Shown here in pieces: positions 52,713 to 59,958 of a stretch of 64,000 nt of DNA (position 1 is the stretch's first letter; each line of letters opens with the position of its first letter). Made by a program: the position numbers and the translations under genes. Source of the DNA: Rufibacter hautae (GTDB lineage Bacteria; Bacteroidota; Bacteroidia; Cytophagales; Hymenobacteraceae); NCBI RefSeq assembly GCF_008271695.1, contig NZ_VKKY01000001.1, positions 124,001-188,000 of the forward strand, in the 5' to 3' direction. A model generated the notes under the pieces. It was not told the DNA's origin. It ran no database searches and saw only the letters and a program-made list of their open reading frames with translations.

Positions 52713-52774
52713 TTCTAACGACCACGTGTAAACGACGGCAGGGCCAAAGTTGTCATTTACACCTTGTTGGCTGC
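52713..52774. repeat. attC-like recombination site B
   Basis: 62-bp imperfect palindrome: TTCTAAC (52713-52719), arm GTGTAAACGAC (52726-52736), centre GGCAGGGCC, arm GTTGTCATTTACAC (52749-52762), right box GTTGGCTGC (52766-52774). It overlaps the last four codons of the neighbouring gene. GTTGGCTGC is the exact complement of the left box of site C, 1 kb away. Confidence 0.65.
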
Positions 52775-53764
52775 TTCTTTTATTTGATAGGTTTCACTTC
52801 TTTGTTTGATTATCTTCAAGATATTCTCCTGAATATCACGCATAATCAGCTTACTCCAAAGTCCGCTGTAGAAGTTGAACCTAGTAGAAAGCCTGAACTG
52901 CGAAGATAGGTGAAGGACAATCTGATTCGGGTTTATCTTCTCAATTTCATACCTGCCTTCCAGAACATCGAAATACTTCCCGCCAACCAGAACGTGCTCG
53001 TCCAATGCCTTGGGTGGTATGGAATTTGGGTCTGCCTCAATACTGAAAGCCAATATCCTTTGTGGCTCCATCTGGGTCACCCTTTCGGTGAAGAACAGTC
53101 CCCGGGCGAAGATGGCTTTCCTTATCCCACCCACAGCAACCGTGTCAAGTTCCGCCTCTATGGGCCGTGGAAAACCCATGAACTGAAAAAGAGAGCCGTT
53201 GTTCTCGGTCTCTGAGATTCTGCTTACCCGTGTGATGTTATCCCAAACTGCCTGCTCACTTGCATTAATGATGATAGTGGTGTGTTCGGTGAATATCCTT
53301 TCGGTCAGACCTAAATGGTTCTCCAAGGGGGCCAGCGCAAAAGGCAGGATAAGCCACAGGGAGACATGTGCCTTGCTTCTGTTCCTCTCGAAAAAATGAA
53401 CCCCTAGAAGCCCGCCAAGGAGTGCCATGAACAGAAAAACGGGCAAAGCCATCAAGGCACAGATAATCCCCTCTTTCCCTGATATAACGGAGATTCCAAT
53501 TAAGCCCACTACCGCATAGAAGGGCATCGTGATCATCGCAATCTTTCTTGAGCTTGTGACGGTGTCTTGGTGATAGGCGGTAATCAACCCAATGACGAAG
53601 GGCACCAGAAACATGAAAGACATGGTCATAAGGCCGTAGGTCTGAAACAATGGTTCCCCCTCGGTCCTCAGATACCTGAAGTCCTCCAGGGCGAATACCG
53701 CCCTAGACGCAAGACCATAGGCTATTCCGTAAAAAAGGCCTTTCCAGTTTACTTTGCTATTCAA
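52757..53764 (-). CDS. Membrane protein with C-terminal SRPBCC-like domain (putative cassette gene)
   Basis: 335 aa. Four or five membrane helices in residues 1-150 (FMFLVPFVIGLITAY, IGISVISGKEGIICALMALPVFLFMALLGGLLG), then from about 160 a polyketide-cyclase/START-like domain (ITRVSRISETEN, GIRKAIFARGLFFTERVTQMEPQRILAFSIEADP, YEIEKINPNQIVLHLSSQFRLS). Such proteins probably bind a lipid or hydrophobic ligand. The C-terminal codons (GCAGCCAACAAGGTGTAA) form part of attC-like site B, so gene and site moved together. Confidence 0.7.
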   Translation of the reverse strand: MNSKVNWKGLFYGIAYGLASRAVFALEDFRYLRTEGEPLFQTYGLMTMSFMFLVPFVIGLITAYHQDTVTSSRKIAMITMPFYAVVGLIGISVISGKEGIICALMALPVFLFMALLGGLLGVHFFERNRSKAHVSLWLILPFALAPLENHLGLTERIFTEHTTIIINASEQAVWDNITRVSRISETENNGSLFQFMGFPRPIEAELDTVAVGGIRKAIFARGLFFTERVTQMEPQRILAFSIEADPNSIPPKALDEHVLVGGKYFDVLEGRYEIEKINPNQIVLHLSSQFRLSTRFNFYSGLWSKLIMRDIQENILKIIKQRSETYQIKEAANKV

Positions 53765-53803
53765 TTTCTAAATGTACCTAAAGGTATTGAGAAGATTAAA
53801 GTT

Positions 53804-53873
53804 GCAGCCAACAGTTAACCTAAACGGTGGATAAAAGCTGTCGGCTGAGGATGGCGTTTAGGTGTTGGTGTAG
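53804..53873. repeat. attC-like recombination site C
   Basis: Outer boxes GCAGCCAAC (53804-53812) and GTTGG (53864-53868), inner arms ACCTAAACG (53818-53826) and CGTTTAGGT (53855-53863), perfectly paired, with the central AAGCTGTCGGCTGAGG. This is the cleanest attC-like fold in the window (simple site of about 65 bp). Confidence 0.7.
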
Positions 53874-53880
53874 CAAGTTT

Positions 53881-54288
53881 CTATTTTGTGAAATCTTCAA
53901 TATATCCTTTAACAGATTCTGGAAGTTCTGGATGGTTTAGGAGCGAATTGTAAATATCATCTACTTTTCTCCCTGCTATTTCTGGGCGACCAGTGTTCGC
54001 AATTCTTTTAACCATTACTACTCCCAAAACTGAAGGCTGCCTTATCAAAGAATTGATTAACTCCTGTTCGTACCCATCAAACTGTTCAAGGCCATGTACT
54101 ATTGACCATAAAACACCTGCTCCATCTTCTTCCGGAAAACGCTCCAAAACATTAAAAAAGGTTCGCATTCCGTTCCTAGGATTGTTACTCTCCAACAGTT
54201 CCCCAATCAGGTCATCCAACTTCAACCAGTCATCATCAATTGGCTCAAATGAATCAATATCAATTAGGATGTCTGCTATTTCTCTCAT
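53881..54288 (-). CDS. Small acidic protein, polymorphic-toxin immunity-like (putative cassette gene)
   Basis: 135 aa from the ATG at 54288; an ATG at 54315 adds nine residues. All helical and acidic. GAGVLWSIVHGLEQFDGYEQELINSLIRQPSVLGVVMVKRIANTG is reminiscent of immunity proteins encoded next to Rhs/CDI toxins in other bacteria. No toxin gene is nearby. Orphan immunity genes are common cassette cargo. Its stop lies 7 bp from attC-like site C. Assignment tentative. Confidence 0.6.
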   Translation of the reverse strand: MREIADILIDIDSFEPIDDDWLKLDDLIGELLESNNPRNGMRTFFNVLERFPEEDGAGVLWSIVHGLEQFDGYEQELINSLIRQPSVLGVVMVKRIANTGRPEIAGRKVDDIYNSLLNHPELPESVKGYIEDFTK

Positions 54289-54423
54289 ATAAATTTGCAA
54301 CAATATCTCTTGCACTAGACATTGTTGTCAGTTATTTTTTATTTTCAAAATAAAGCCTAATAAATCTATTTCTTACTCTTTTTACATTTAAATTCCATAA
54401 ACGTCTTTATATCATAACTTTAT

Positions 54424-54963
54424 TCAGCAACCGCCTTTACGAGGGACACGCTTAAATATTACTTTACTATCTCGTTCTACATAGTCGCCCAATATTATTG
54501 GATAGGAATACTTGGGCGCATGTGATACAGCACGGCTTCTTATAAATATTTTGTCGTTGACTTTCAGGCTCTGCAATTGGTCAAGTTGAAACTTTTCAGG
54601 CTCAAATCTTACAATATAATCGTCACCATTAATCCTGACCATCACTCCAAAACCTAATCGTGCGCCTGGCGGAAGAGAAAGTGACGTTACAACAGCCTCC
54701 ATATTGGTAAAAGTACTTATGTGCTTTCTTATTTTAGCTTCAGCGACAAACACTTTTTCACCTGCGGGAGACGCTTCCCATGTTTTGTACTTTATACCCT
54801 CAGGTGTAGACTCCCATTCCTTTACTGCGGCTTCCCTTTCAGCAGCAGAAAGCGGTTTTGGGCTCGGTTTTTTAGAAGTTTCACTTTTGATTGCGTGATT
54901 CGCAAATACTAGCCCGCTTACCACAACCAGCGGTAAGATCAGCGCATAAATAACCTTTTTCAT
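54424..54963 (-). CDS. Exported protein of unknown function, divergent from the membrane wHTH regulator
   Basis: 179 aa. Signal peptide 1-22 (LILPLVVVSGLVFANHA), basic/Ser-Pro-rich linker, helix with EREAAVKEWESTPEGIKYKTWEASPAGEKVF, then a beta-rich domain (VVTSLSLPPGARLGFGVMVRINGDDYIVRFEP, LKVNDKIFIRSRAVSHAPKYSYPIILGDYVERD) that resembles an OB-type fold. The start is 141 bp from the divergent regulator gene. Function unknown; regulation by the neighbouring regulator is likely. Confidence 0.7.
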   Translation of the reverse strand: MKKVIYALILPLVVVSGLVFANHAIKSETSKKPSPKPLSAAEREAAVKEWESTPEGIKYKTWEASPAGEKVFVAEAKIRKHISTFTNMEAVVTSLSLPPGARLGFGVMVRINGDDYIVRFEPEKFQLDQLQSLKVNDKIFIRSRAVSHAPKYSYPIILGDYVERDSKVIFKRVPRKGGC

Positions 54964-55061
54964 ATTTTTTGTAGTTTTAAGTAACCTTGATCTATCTCCT
55001 GATAAACCTGATTCGTTTATAGTAAAAATACTTTGATGGTGTTCAAAGAGACGAACTTAGC

Positions 55062-55091
55062 TTGTAAATACTAGTGTAAACTTTGTAAATA
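55062..55091 (+). promoter_or_regulatory. Direct repeats, probable binding site of the adjacent wHTH regulator
   Basis: TTGTAAATA at 55062-55070 and again at 55083-55091, exactly 21 bp apart (two helical turns), in the divergent promoter region 14 bp before the regulator start. OmpR-type winged helices bind such tandem direct repeats. Confidence 0.5.
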
Positions 55092-55104
55092 ATCTCTTGA
55101 CAGT

Positions 55105-56040
55105 ATGCTCTTTATAAGAAATCAGTTGGCATTCAAACGAAAGCACCTGGGTGGAGCATTACTACTCACGTTTTTCTCTATCATTTGCGTGGCTTTTACC
55201 ATGGCAGGCAGTGATAACTTTGACTTTGCCAGGAGGGAAATTTTGCTTCGCCAAATTGGACATGAAACACTCCTTCAGTCGGGCGACAGTGTATCACGGG
55301 TACTGCCAGTAAAAAAAATCACCAAAGATGAATACCAGATCAGTTTTGAGGATGCGCTTACTTTTCAACCCGACTCGCTGGTGCATACTACGAAGCGTGT
55401 ACTAGCCAACGACCCGCTGGCAAGTGATTATGTTGTGAACATACTGAATTGTGACGATTCTAGCGTAGCTTATGGATATGCTATTTCCGGAAATAAAAAA
55501 GATGACATCATAGCCTGCTTGGGAAGAAAGCAGCCAAAAGCGTGTTATTATATAAGCATCAGGTTTCAACCTGCGGAAACATATACAGCAAAGAATGGAT
55601 ATCTGCTGGGCAGCCTCCTGGCTTTGTTAGCAGTTATGGGGTATATCTTTTTGAGACCTGCCAAACCGCAAAGTGTTCTTTCCCAAAACTATTCTGCTAT
55701 ACCCGAGGATCATTCTACTGGATCCCAGAACCCGTCTACCAGTATGTTTACTTTGGGGTCGATGTCGTTCGACACGGAGGCGCGTAAGCTCATGATACAT
55801 GAAACGACCATAGACTTGACCAAAACGGAAACTCGTGTCCTACGCATTTTCGCGTTGACTCCTAACGAGGCTATAGAGCGAAGCCGATTGCAGAAAGAGA
55901 TATGGGAAGATGAAGGTGTTATAGTAGGCCGCAGTTTGGATATGTTCATCTCAAAACTCAGAAAGAAACTGGAACCTGACCCAACTGTCAAAATTGCTGT
56001 TATACGTGGCAAAGGATATAAGCTTGAAATTAGCTCTTAA
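55105..56040 (+). CDS. Membrane-bound OmpR/ToxR-type winged-helix regulator
   Basis: 311 aa. TM1 at about 15-33, an extracytoplasmic domain at 35-163 (with Cys116, Cys138 and Cys147), TM2 at 166-184, then a flexible Ser/Pro-rich linker and a C-terminal Trans_reg_C winged helix at about 215-309 (LTKTETRVLRIFALTPNEAIERSRLQKEIWED, SLDMFISKLRKKLEPDPTVKIAVIRGKGYKLEI). It has no receiver domain. It senses a periplasmic signal and controls genes directly from the membrane, like ToxR or CadC. It is the only plus-strand gene between sites C and D. Confidence 0.85.
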   Translation: MLFIRNQLAFKRKHLGGALLLTFFSIICVAFTMAGSDNFDFARREILLRQIGHETLLQSGDSVSRVLPVKKITKDEYQISFEDALTFQPDSLVHTTKRVLANDPLASDYVVNILNCDDSSVAYGYAISGNKKDDIIACLGRKQPKACYYISIRFQPAETYTAKNGYLLGSLLALLAVMGYIFLRPAKPQSVLSQNYSAIPEDHSTGSQNPSTSMFTLGSMSFDTEARKLMIHETTIDLTKTETRVLRIFALTPNEAIERSRLQKEIWEDEGVIVGRSLDMFISKLRKKLEPDPTVKIAVIRGKGYKLEISS

Positions 56041-56107
56041 GAATCTGGCGGCTCCTAACTGATGCTAGTAGAATTCATCTTACGCAGACGGTTTGTTTTT
56101 AATAATA

Positions 56108-56180
56108 GCATATAATGAACTGGTTTAAACAACACCGAAAGCCGTCGGCCGATGGTGACATTTATGCGTTGTTGTATGGC
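56108..56180. repeat. attC-like recombination site D
   Basis: 73-bp imperfect hairpin: left GCATATAATGAAC, centre GCCGTCGGCCGATGGTGAC, right CATTTATGCGTT and GTTGTATGGC (56171-56180). The right box complements the left box of site E (ACCATACAAC) in 9 of 10 positions. Confidence 0.6.
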
Positions 56181-56220
56181 ATTGTTCTTTAGCAGTTGCC
56201 ACGCGCATTCCCTATTGCTG

Positions 56221-56254
56221 TTTTTAGCCCGCTTTTAGAAAAATATCCTGAAAA
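56221..56254. repeat. Copy of the dispersed palindromic element
   Basis: TTTTTAGCCCGCTTTTAGAA then AAATATCCTGAAAA. Degenerate inner arms. It lies inside the putative cassette between sites D and E. Confidence 0.45.
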
Positions 56255-56290
56255 CAGGCACTCGGAGATTTATCTTTATTTATTCGTCCA

Positions 56291-56324
56291 TTTTCGACCT
56301 GTTTTACCAAAATCAGGTCGAAAA
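56291..56324. repeat. Copy of the dispersed palindromic element
   Basis: TTTTCGACCTGTTTT, ACC, AAAATCAGGTCGAAAA: compensatory change (CGACCTG with CAGGTCG) keeps the stem intact, with one unpaired T. Located directly downstream of the 60-aa membrane gene, where it would act as a hairpin terminator. Confidence 0.7.
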
Positions 56325-56343
56325 CAGAACAGGTTCATTTTTC

Positions 56344-56526
56344 TTAAAAAGCCGAAATTATATAAATCACTCCTGCTCCAATAGAAAACAAAATTCCGAA
56401 CTTGTATTTTACATTTCCATAGGTGAGCCACTTTTCTCCTTTAGTTCTTGTCCGATTGTCAATCAAGATAAGTATCACCCCAACTAGAGAGAAGATTATA
56501 CCTAGTATAAGATTAAATAATTCCAT
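56344..56526 (-). CDS. Two-helix small membrane protein, unknown function
   Basis: 60 aa. Two hydrophobic segments (LILGIIFSLVGVILILI and FGILFSIGAGVIYIISAF) separated by a charged RTRTKGEKW loop; the second ends at the C-terminus. It is the only gene in the segment bounded by sites D and E. No family recognised. Its size and position support a real cassette-borne gene. Confidence 0.6.
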   Translation of the reverse strand: MELFNLILGIIFSLVGVILILIDNRTRTKGEKWLTYGNVKYKFGILFSIGAGVIYIISAF

Positions 56527-56593
56527 ATAGTATTTCCTGGGCGTTTACTTAGTCTATCAGTATATTTGATAATGTGCTAATTATGTATTTAAT

Positions 56594-56661
56594 ACCATAC
56601 AACGGTAAGCATAAAAACAGCAAGGCCGTCGGCCGAAGCTGACTTTTATACCTTGTTAGGT
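56594..56661. repeat. attC-like recombination site E
   Basis: 68-bp hairpin: left ACCATACAAC (56594-56603) and GCATAAAAACAGC, centre AAGGCCGTCGGCCGAA, right GCTGACTTTTATACC, right box GTTAGGT (56655-56661, an exact GTTRRRY). Arms pair well with one offset, as in attC sites. Confidence 0.68.
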
Positions 56662-56679
56662 GACCTTGTTTCTTTGTAG

Positions 56680-57111
56680 TCATCTGATAAGATTCCCATT
56701 TGCAAGAATCCACAAATTATTTTTATAGGGAATGTAACGCTCTATATCTTCTTGCAGGCAGTAGTCCAAAACCTCAATAAAGTCTCCATACTTTGAATTG
56801 CCAGTAAACATGACATGGATACCGTTTACCTCTTCCACCTTTGCTTTAAATCCTTTAAGATGTTCTTTTATCTCAGCCATTTTAAGACTGTCGCTCTGTT
56901 TCACCCCTGTTAAGCTAACCCTTTTGTAATCACCATGAGTAGAATCGAATGGTAAGGAGTTTGAAGGGTTCCAGAAGTTTACGACAATCATGCCTTTGTT
57001 TAGGTTATCTTCCTGACTTCTTTTCGTTTTATAGAGGAAAACAAACAAGGTGATGAGCGCTATGAAGAAGACCAAGTCAACTATCCTATTTGTCATTTCA
57101 GTCTTCAACAT
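56680..57111 (-). CDS. Single-helix membrane protein of unknown function (putative cassette gene)
   Basis: 143 aa from the ATG at 57111; the frame is open to 57183 but the longer form has a basic 24-residue extension. One membrane segment (VDLVFFIALITLFVFLYK, about 8-25) and a soluble C-terminal domain of about 110 residues with alternating helix and strand (KMAEIKEHLKGFKAKVEEVNG, IEVLDYCLQED). Topology is like ExbD, but the ExbD Asp in the helix is not convincing. AT-rich, followed by site E. No function assigned. Confidence 0.6.
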   Translation of the reverse strand: MLKTEMTNRIVDLVFFIALITLFVFLYKTKRSQEDNLNKGMIVVNFWNPSNSLPFDSTHGDYKRVSLTGVKQSDSLKMAEIKEHLKGFKAKVEEVNGIHVMFTGNSKYGDFIEVLDYCLQEDIERYIPYKNNLWILANGNLIR

Positions 57112-57240
57112 TCTTGATCTGTTATTCAATTTTCTATATTTCTTCAATGACACCCAACTACTATATAAACGGAATACCTCCAATTATTAACTCTATGTGC
57201 GGAGCGAAATATCCGTTTACACACCCACCATTAGTTGGAT
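57112..57240. repeat. attC-like recombination site G (weak)
   Basis: 57188-57239 reads TTAACTCTATGTGCGGAGC and ATCCGTTTACACACCC, ending TTGG, an imperfect hairpin of about 52 bp upstream of the last accessory gene. Boxes deviate from consensus. It may mark the end of the array. Confidence 0.3.
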
Positions 57241-58052
57241 AACCAGAACTGGTTTACCGTATATACTATTTGGCGTTTATAAGGCATCTATTTAGACCAC
57301 TTAGGTTAAATATTTTACAACTAATAATCCCTGCCTCAATTATTGCATTATTTATCTTCAGTTCTGGCAGATGCTAGCAGTAAAGTAATTGCAAAAAAGT
57401 CACACTTTATAAGTCTGTAACTTCTAAAATACAGAAGGCCGCTCACGTTTCCGTAGGATCAAGTACTTGAATAGCACTTTCATAGGCGTTATACCCCTTT
57501 CACTTTCTGCTATCTTCAGGCTTAGACGGAAGCATAAAGTCAAAATAGCCCCTATCTACTCACTTCAATGCGCTTTTCGGAGTTGCTTGACCCTTGGTTA
57601 ATATAGCATCCATTTTGGGATAGAAGTCTTATCACATTTACATAACCATCGTTATGGCATTAATGATCAATCTTTACTTTTCTTCATAGTTGTTAGATAA
57701 AGGTAATTAGCGAGAGGATACGGAAACTGATCAAATACGGGAAGGAGGTTCTTCCACTCTATTCTATATCATGCTTTTCTCACTGATAGAAAGGATGTTG
57801 TACTATTGCTCAATTCCTTTTCCCTCCAACTCCTAATAGTCATTTCATTTATTTGAACAATCCGAATAAATAATATAACTTAACGCTTCAGTATTGTATT
57901 GACTTCTTAAGAATAGAGCAGTTGAGCCCGAAGAAGTCTATCATCCATCAGCATATAGCTGGTAACCTAATTATTGTTGCCATGGCACACTAACCAAGTA
58001 CCCAATCTGTATTGTTTTCAATTCAAACCGGAAAATCAACTTTTAAAGATCA
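57241..58052. other. Long gene-free region between accessory block and acyltransferase
   Basis: About 810 bp, AT-rich, with no open frame longer than about 40 codons in either direction that looks coding. It could be decayed genes or the integration boundary. No IS ends or tRNA seen. Confidence 0.4.
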
Positions 58053-59147
58053 ATGGCTATGGGGTACATCAAGCAATTAGATTCTTTAAGGGCATTTGCC
58101 ATTTTCTTTGTTCTCTGCAACCATTTCCTACCCCATGACTCCCTCTTCTATAAGCTGTCCCTGATCATTTTCGCGCCTGACATCTTCTTTACCATCAGCG
58201 GTTTTTTGATTACCATGATCCTGCTCAAAGACCGAAGAAAGGCTGAAGCCAATAGCACGAACAAAGGCAGAGTCTTCTCCGATTTCTTTCTCAAAAGAGC
58301 CCTAAGGATTTTCCCGGCCTATTACCTCACCCTCCTGGTGACCTTTGTCCTGCAGCCGGACTCCGGCCCACAGTATGGCCCCTACCTGAATTTCACCGCC
58401 AACTTTGACATGTACACCAATAAGTACTGGGGAGACTTGGGGCACCTGTGGTCCATGTCGGTGGAGCAGCAGTTTTATCTCTTTTGGCCCCTAGTCATCC
58501 TCTTTATCCCGAGGAGGTTTTTACCCCATACCCTCGTTTCATTTATCCTTGTAGGAATTATCAGCCAGAACCTTATCCCAGACAAGGAGTTCCTCTGGAT
58601 TTTACCCCATACCTGCTTTGATGCCCTAGGCTTAGGCGCGCTCCTGGCGTGGGTAGTGGTGGAGAAAAACTACTCTTTTCCCATGGTGTACAAGGTCCTT
58701 TGCGTCCTTGGCCCTTTGAGCATACTGGCAATAACAAGTCAAAATCTTTGGGGAGACTTTCCTTCGCCTCACCATAGGTCCTTGATGGCCCTAATTATTT
58801 GCTGGGCGATAGGCTACTTCATCACCGTGGGGAACATGGAACAGGACAGGTTTGCCTGGCTTTTCCAGAACAGGGCCTTACTGCTGATAGGAAAAATAAG
58901 CTACGGCATCTACCTCTACCATGTCACCCTACTCAACCATAGTTCAAGGTTGCTGACTGAATTTAACCAGTTCTTGCCCCTTCCCCAGTGGATCAAAGGG
59001 AACTTCTACTTCTATCTGACGGAGAATCTTGTCCTGCTTATGGTAGGCGCTTGGCTGTCCTGGAAGTTCTTTGAAGTACCGGTTTCCAATCTAAAAAGGC
59101 ACCTTAAGAAGGAGACACCTAAGAGTGTTGCCCAGCAAACCGCTTGA
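58053..59147 (+). CDS. Membrane acyltransferase of the OafA/AT3 family
   Basis: 364 aa, about ten membrane helices. IKQLDSLRAFAIFFVLCNHFLPH at the N-terminus contains the catalytic His of acyltransferase family 3. DIFFTISGFLITMILLKDR, RAPRIFPAYYLTL-type sequence and HLWSMSVEQQFYLFWPLVIL with the conserved Ser-V-E-x-Q-F-Y are all present, and SYGIYLYHVTLL near the end. It O-acetylates a surface polysaccharide, peptidoglycan or lipid. Monocistronic. Acceptor unknown. No other surface polysaccharide genes in the window. Confidence 0.9.
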   Translation: MAMGYIKQLDSLRAFAIFFVLCNHFLPHDSLFYKLSLIIFAPDIFFTISGFLITMILLKDRRKAEANSTNKGRVFSDFFLKRALRIFPAYYLTLLVTFVLQPDSGPQYGPYLNFTANFDMYTNKYWGDLGHLWSMSVEQQFYLFWPLVILFIPRRFLPHTLVSFILVGIISQNLIPDKEFLWILPHTCFDALGLGALLAWVVVEKNYSFPMVYKVLCVLGPLSILAITSQNLWGDFPSPHHRSLMALIICWAIGYFITVGNMEQDRFAWLFQNRALLLIGKISYGIYLYHVTLLNHSSRLLTEFNQFLPLPQWIKGNFYFYLTENLVLLMVGAWLSWKFFEVPVSNLKRHLKKETPKSVAQQTA

Positions 59148-59478
59148 AAATACCTATTTAGACCCTTCCGATCCTTTCTTTTCCAAACGGGATTCCTCCT
59201 ACCACTTTGGGTAGTGGTGCCTGGATGAATGTGGCCCCAGCGGGTGAGAACCAAAAAGGCTACCCTAAACATACCCTTCGTAGGGGGTTGCTCTTCTTAC
59301 ACTTTTTACATTTCTAAAATCCCCAAAGAAGCAATCCACCCAACACAAACCCACCCGATCTGTCCCATGGCGTTTCCTAAGGCCCCCACCTATCCAATGC
59401 AAGCCTCAGATATTTCTACATTCATTCAGCTTTCGGAGTTCTTTAGCGCATTCAATGGGCAAGGTGCTGGTCGATTGG
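59148..59478. other. Intergenic region between convergent genes
   Basis: 331 bp. ACCACT and AGTGGT around 59200-59218 form a small stem between the convergent stops. An 87-codon frame inside lacks coding character. Nothing else seen. Confidence 0.4.
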
Positions 59479-59829
59479 CTAAGCCTTGCTGAAAATCCTC
59501 CGACGGTGGTTCAGGCCCCAGCCCTTTAAGGCCTCTATGATGGGCGTCAGGGTATCAGCGTAGGGTTCGGGCTTGTACAGTATCCTGACCGGGTAATCCT
59601 CTATCACCACCCTTTTGATCAGCTGGTGCTGCTCCAGGTCCTTGAGTTCCTTGGCCAGCACTTTAGGGGTGATGCCGGGGATGCTCTCCTGGATGTCGGT
59701 GAACCGCTCGTTACCCGTCATCACGGAAATGATGATAGGCAGTTTCCACTTACCGTTGATCACCTCAATCGCGTCCCGCACCGGCTTCACCGTGTCCAGG
59801 CAGGAAAGGTACCCCATTCTATTGGCCAT
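59479..59829 (-). CDS. HxlR-family winged-helix regulator
   Basis: 116 aa. Cys10 (SCLDTVKPVRDAIEVINGKWKLPIIISVMTGNERFTDIQESIPGITPKVLAKELKDLEQHQLIKR) followed by the wing YPVRILYKPEPYADTLTPIIEALKGWG. Typical HxlR length. The family senses oxidants or aldehydes, often through Cys near the N-terminus. It is transcribed away from the monooxygenase cluster and should control it; two inverted repeats lie between the starts. Confidence 0.9.
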   Translation of the reverse strand: MANRMGYLSCLDTVKPVRDAIEVINGKWKLPIIISVMTGNERFTDIQESIPGITPKVLAKELKDLEQHQLIKRVVIEDYPVRILYKPEPYADTLTPIIEALKGWGLNHRRRIFSKA

Positions 59830-59853
59830 ATGTCTAAGAATTTAGCTATTCCA

Positions 59854-59887
59854 CTTTCCTTTTGGAAAGCACTTTACAAAGGAAAGT
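59854..59887. promoter_or_regulatory. Tandem inverted repeats, probable HxlR operator
   Basis: CTTTCC, TTTT, GGAAAG at 59854-59869 (perfect) and ACTTTAC, AAA, GGAAAGT at 59871-59887 (one mismatch), 17-18 bp apart. They lie between the divergent HxlR and monooxygenase starts and overlap the expected promoters. Confidence 0.6.
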
Positions 59888-59896
59888 AAATACCTG

Positions 59897-59904
59897 TAAT
59901 TTTG
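59897..59904 (+). promoter_or_regulatory. Possible -7 element of the monooxygenase promoter
   Basis: TAATTTTG matches TAnnTTTG. TTTA 20 nt upstream is a weak -33 partner. It overlaps the putative HxlR operator region by position, which would allow repression. Confidence 0.4.
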
Positions 59905-59958
59905 CAACAGGTTTACCAATCAGGCCGCCCATGGCTTCCTGTAAAGCAAAATAGAATT

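Noticed and set aside
54301-54337. AACAAT/ATTGTT inverted repeat between two accessory genes as an attC site
   Set aside because: Only seven paired bases, no inner arms and no GTTRRRY box; too weak to list as a site.
50670-57240. CRISPR array or tandem repeat explanation for the hairpins
   Set aside because: Units are 60-75 bp, irregularly spaced by whole genes, differ in sequence and are internally palindromic, unlike CRISPR repeats.
59229-59492. An 87-codon frame between convergent genes
   Set aside because: Proline/Thr-rich without structure, and it overlaps the HxlR gene on the other strand.
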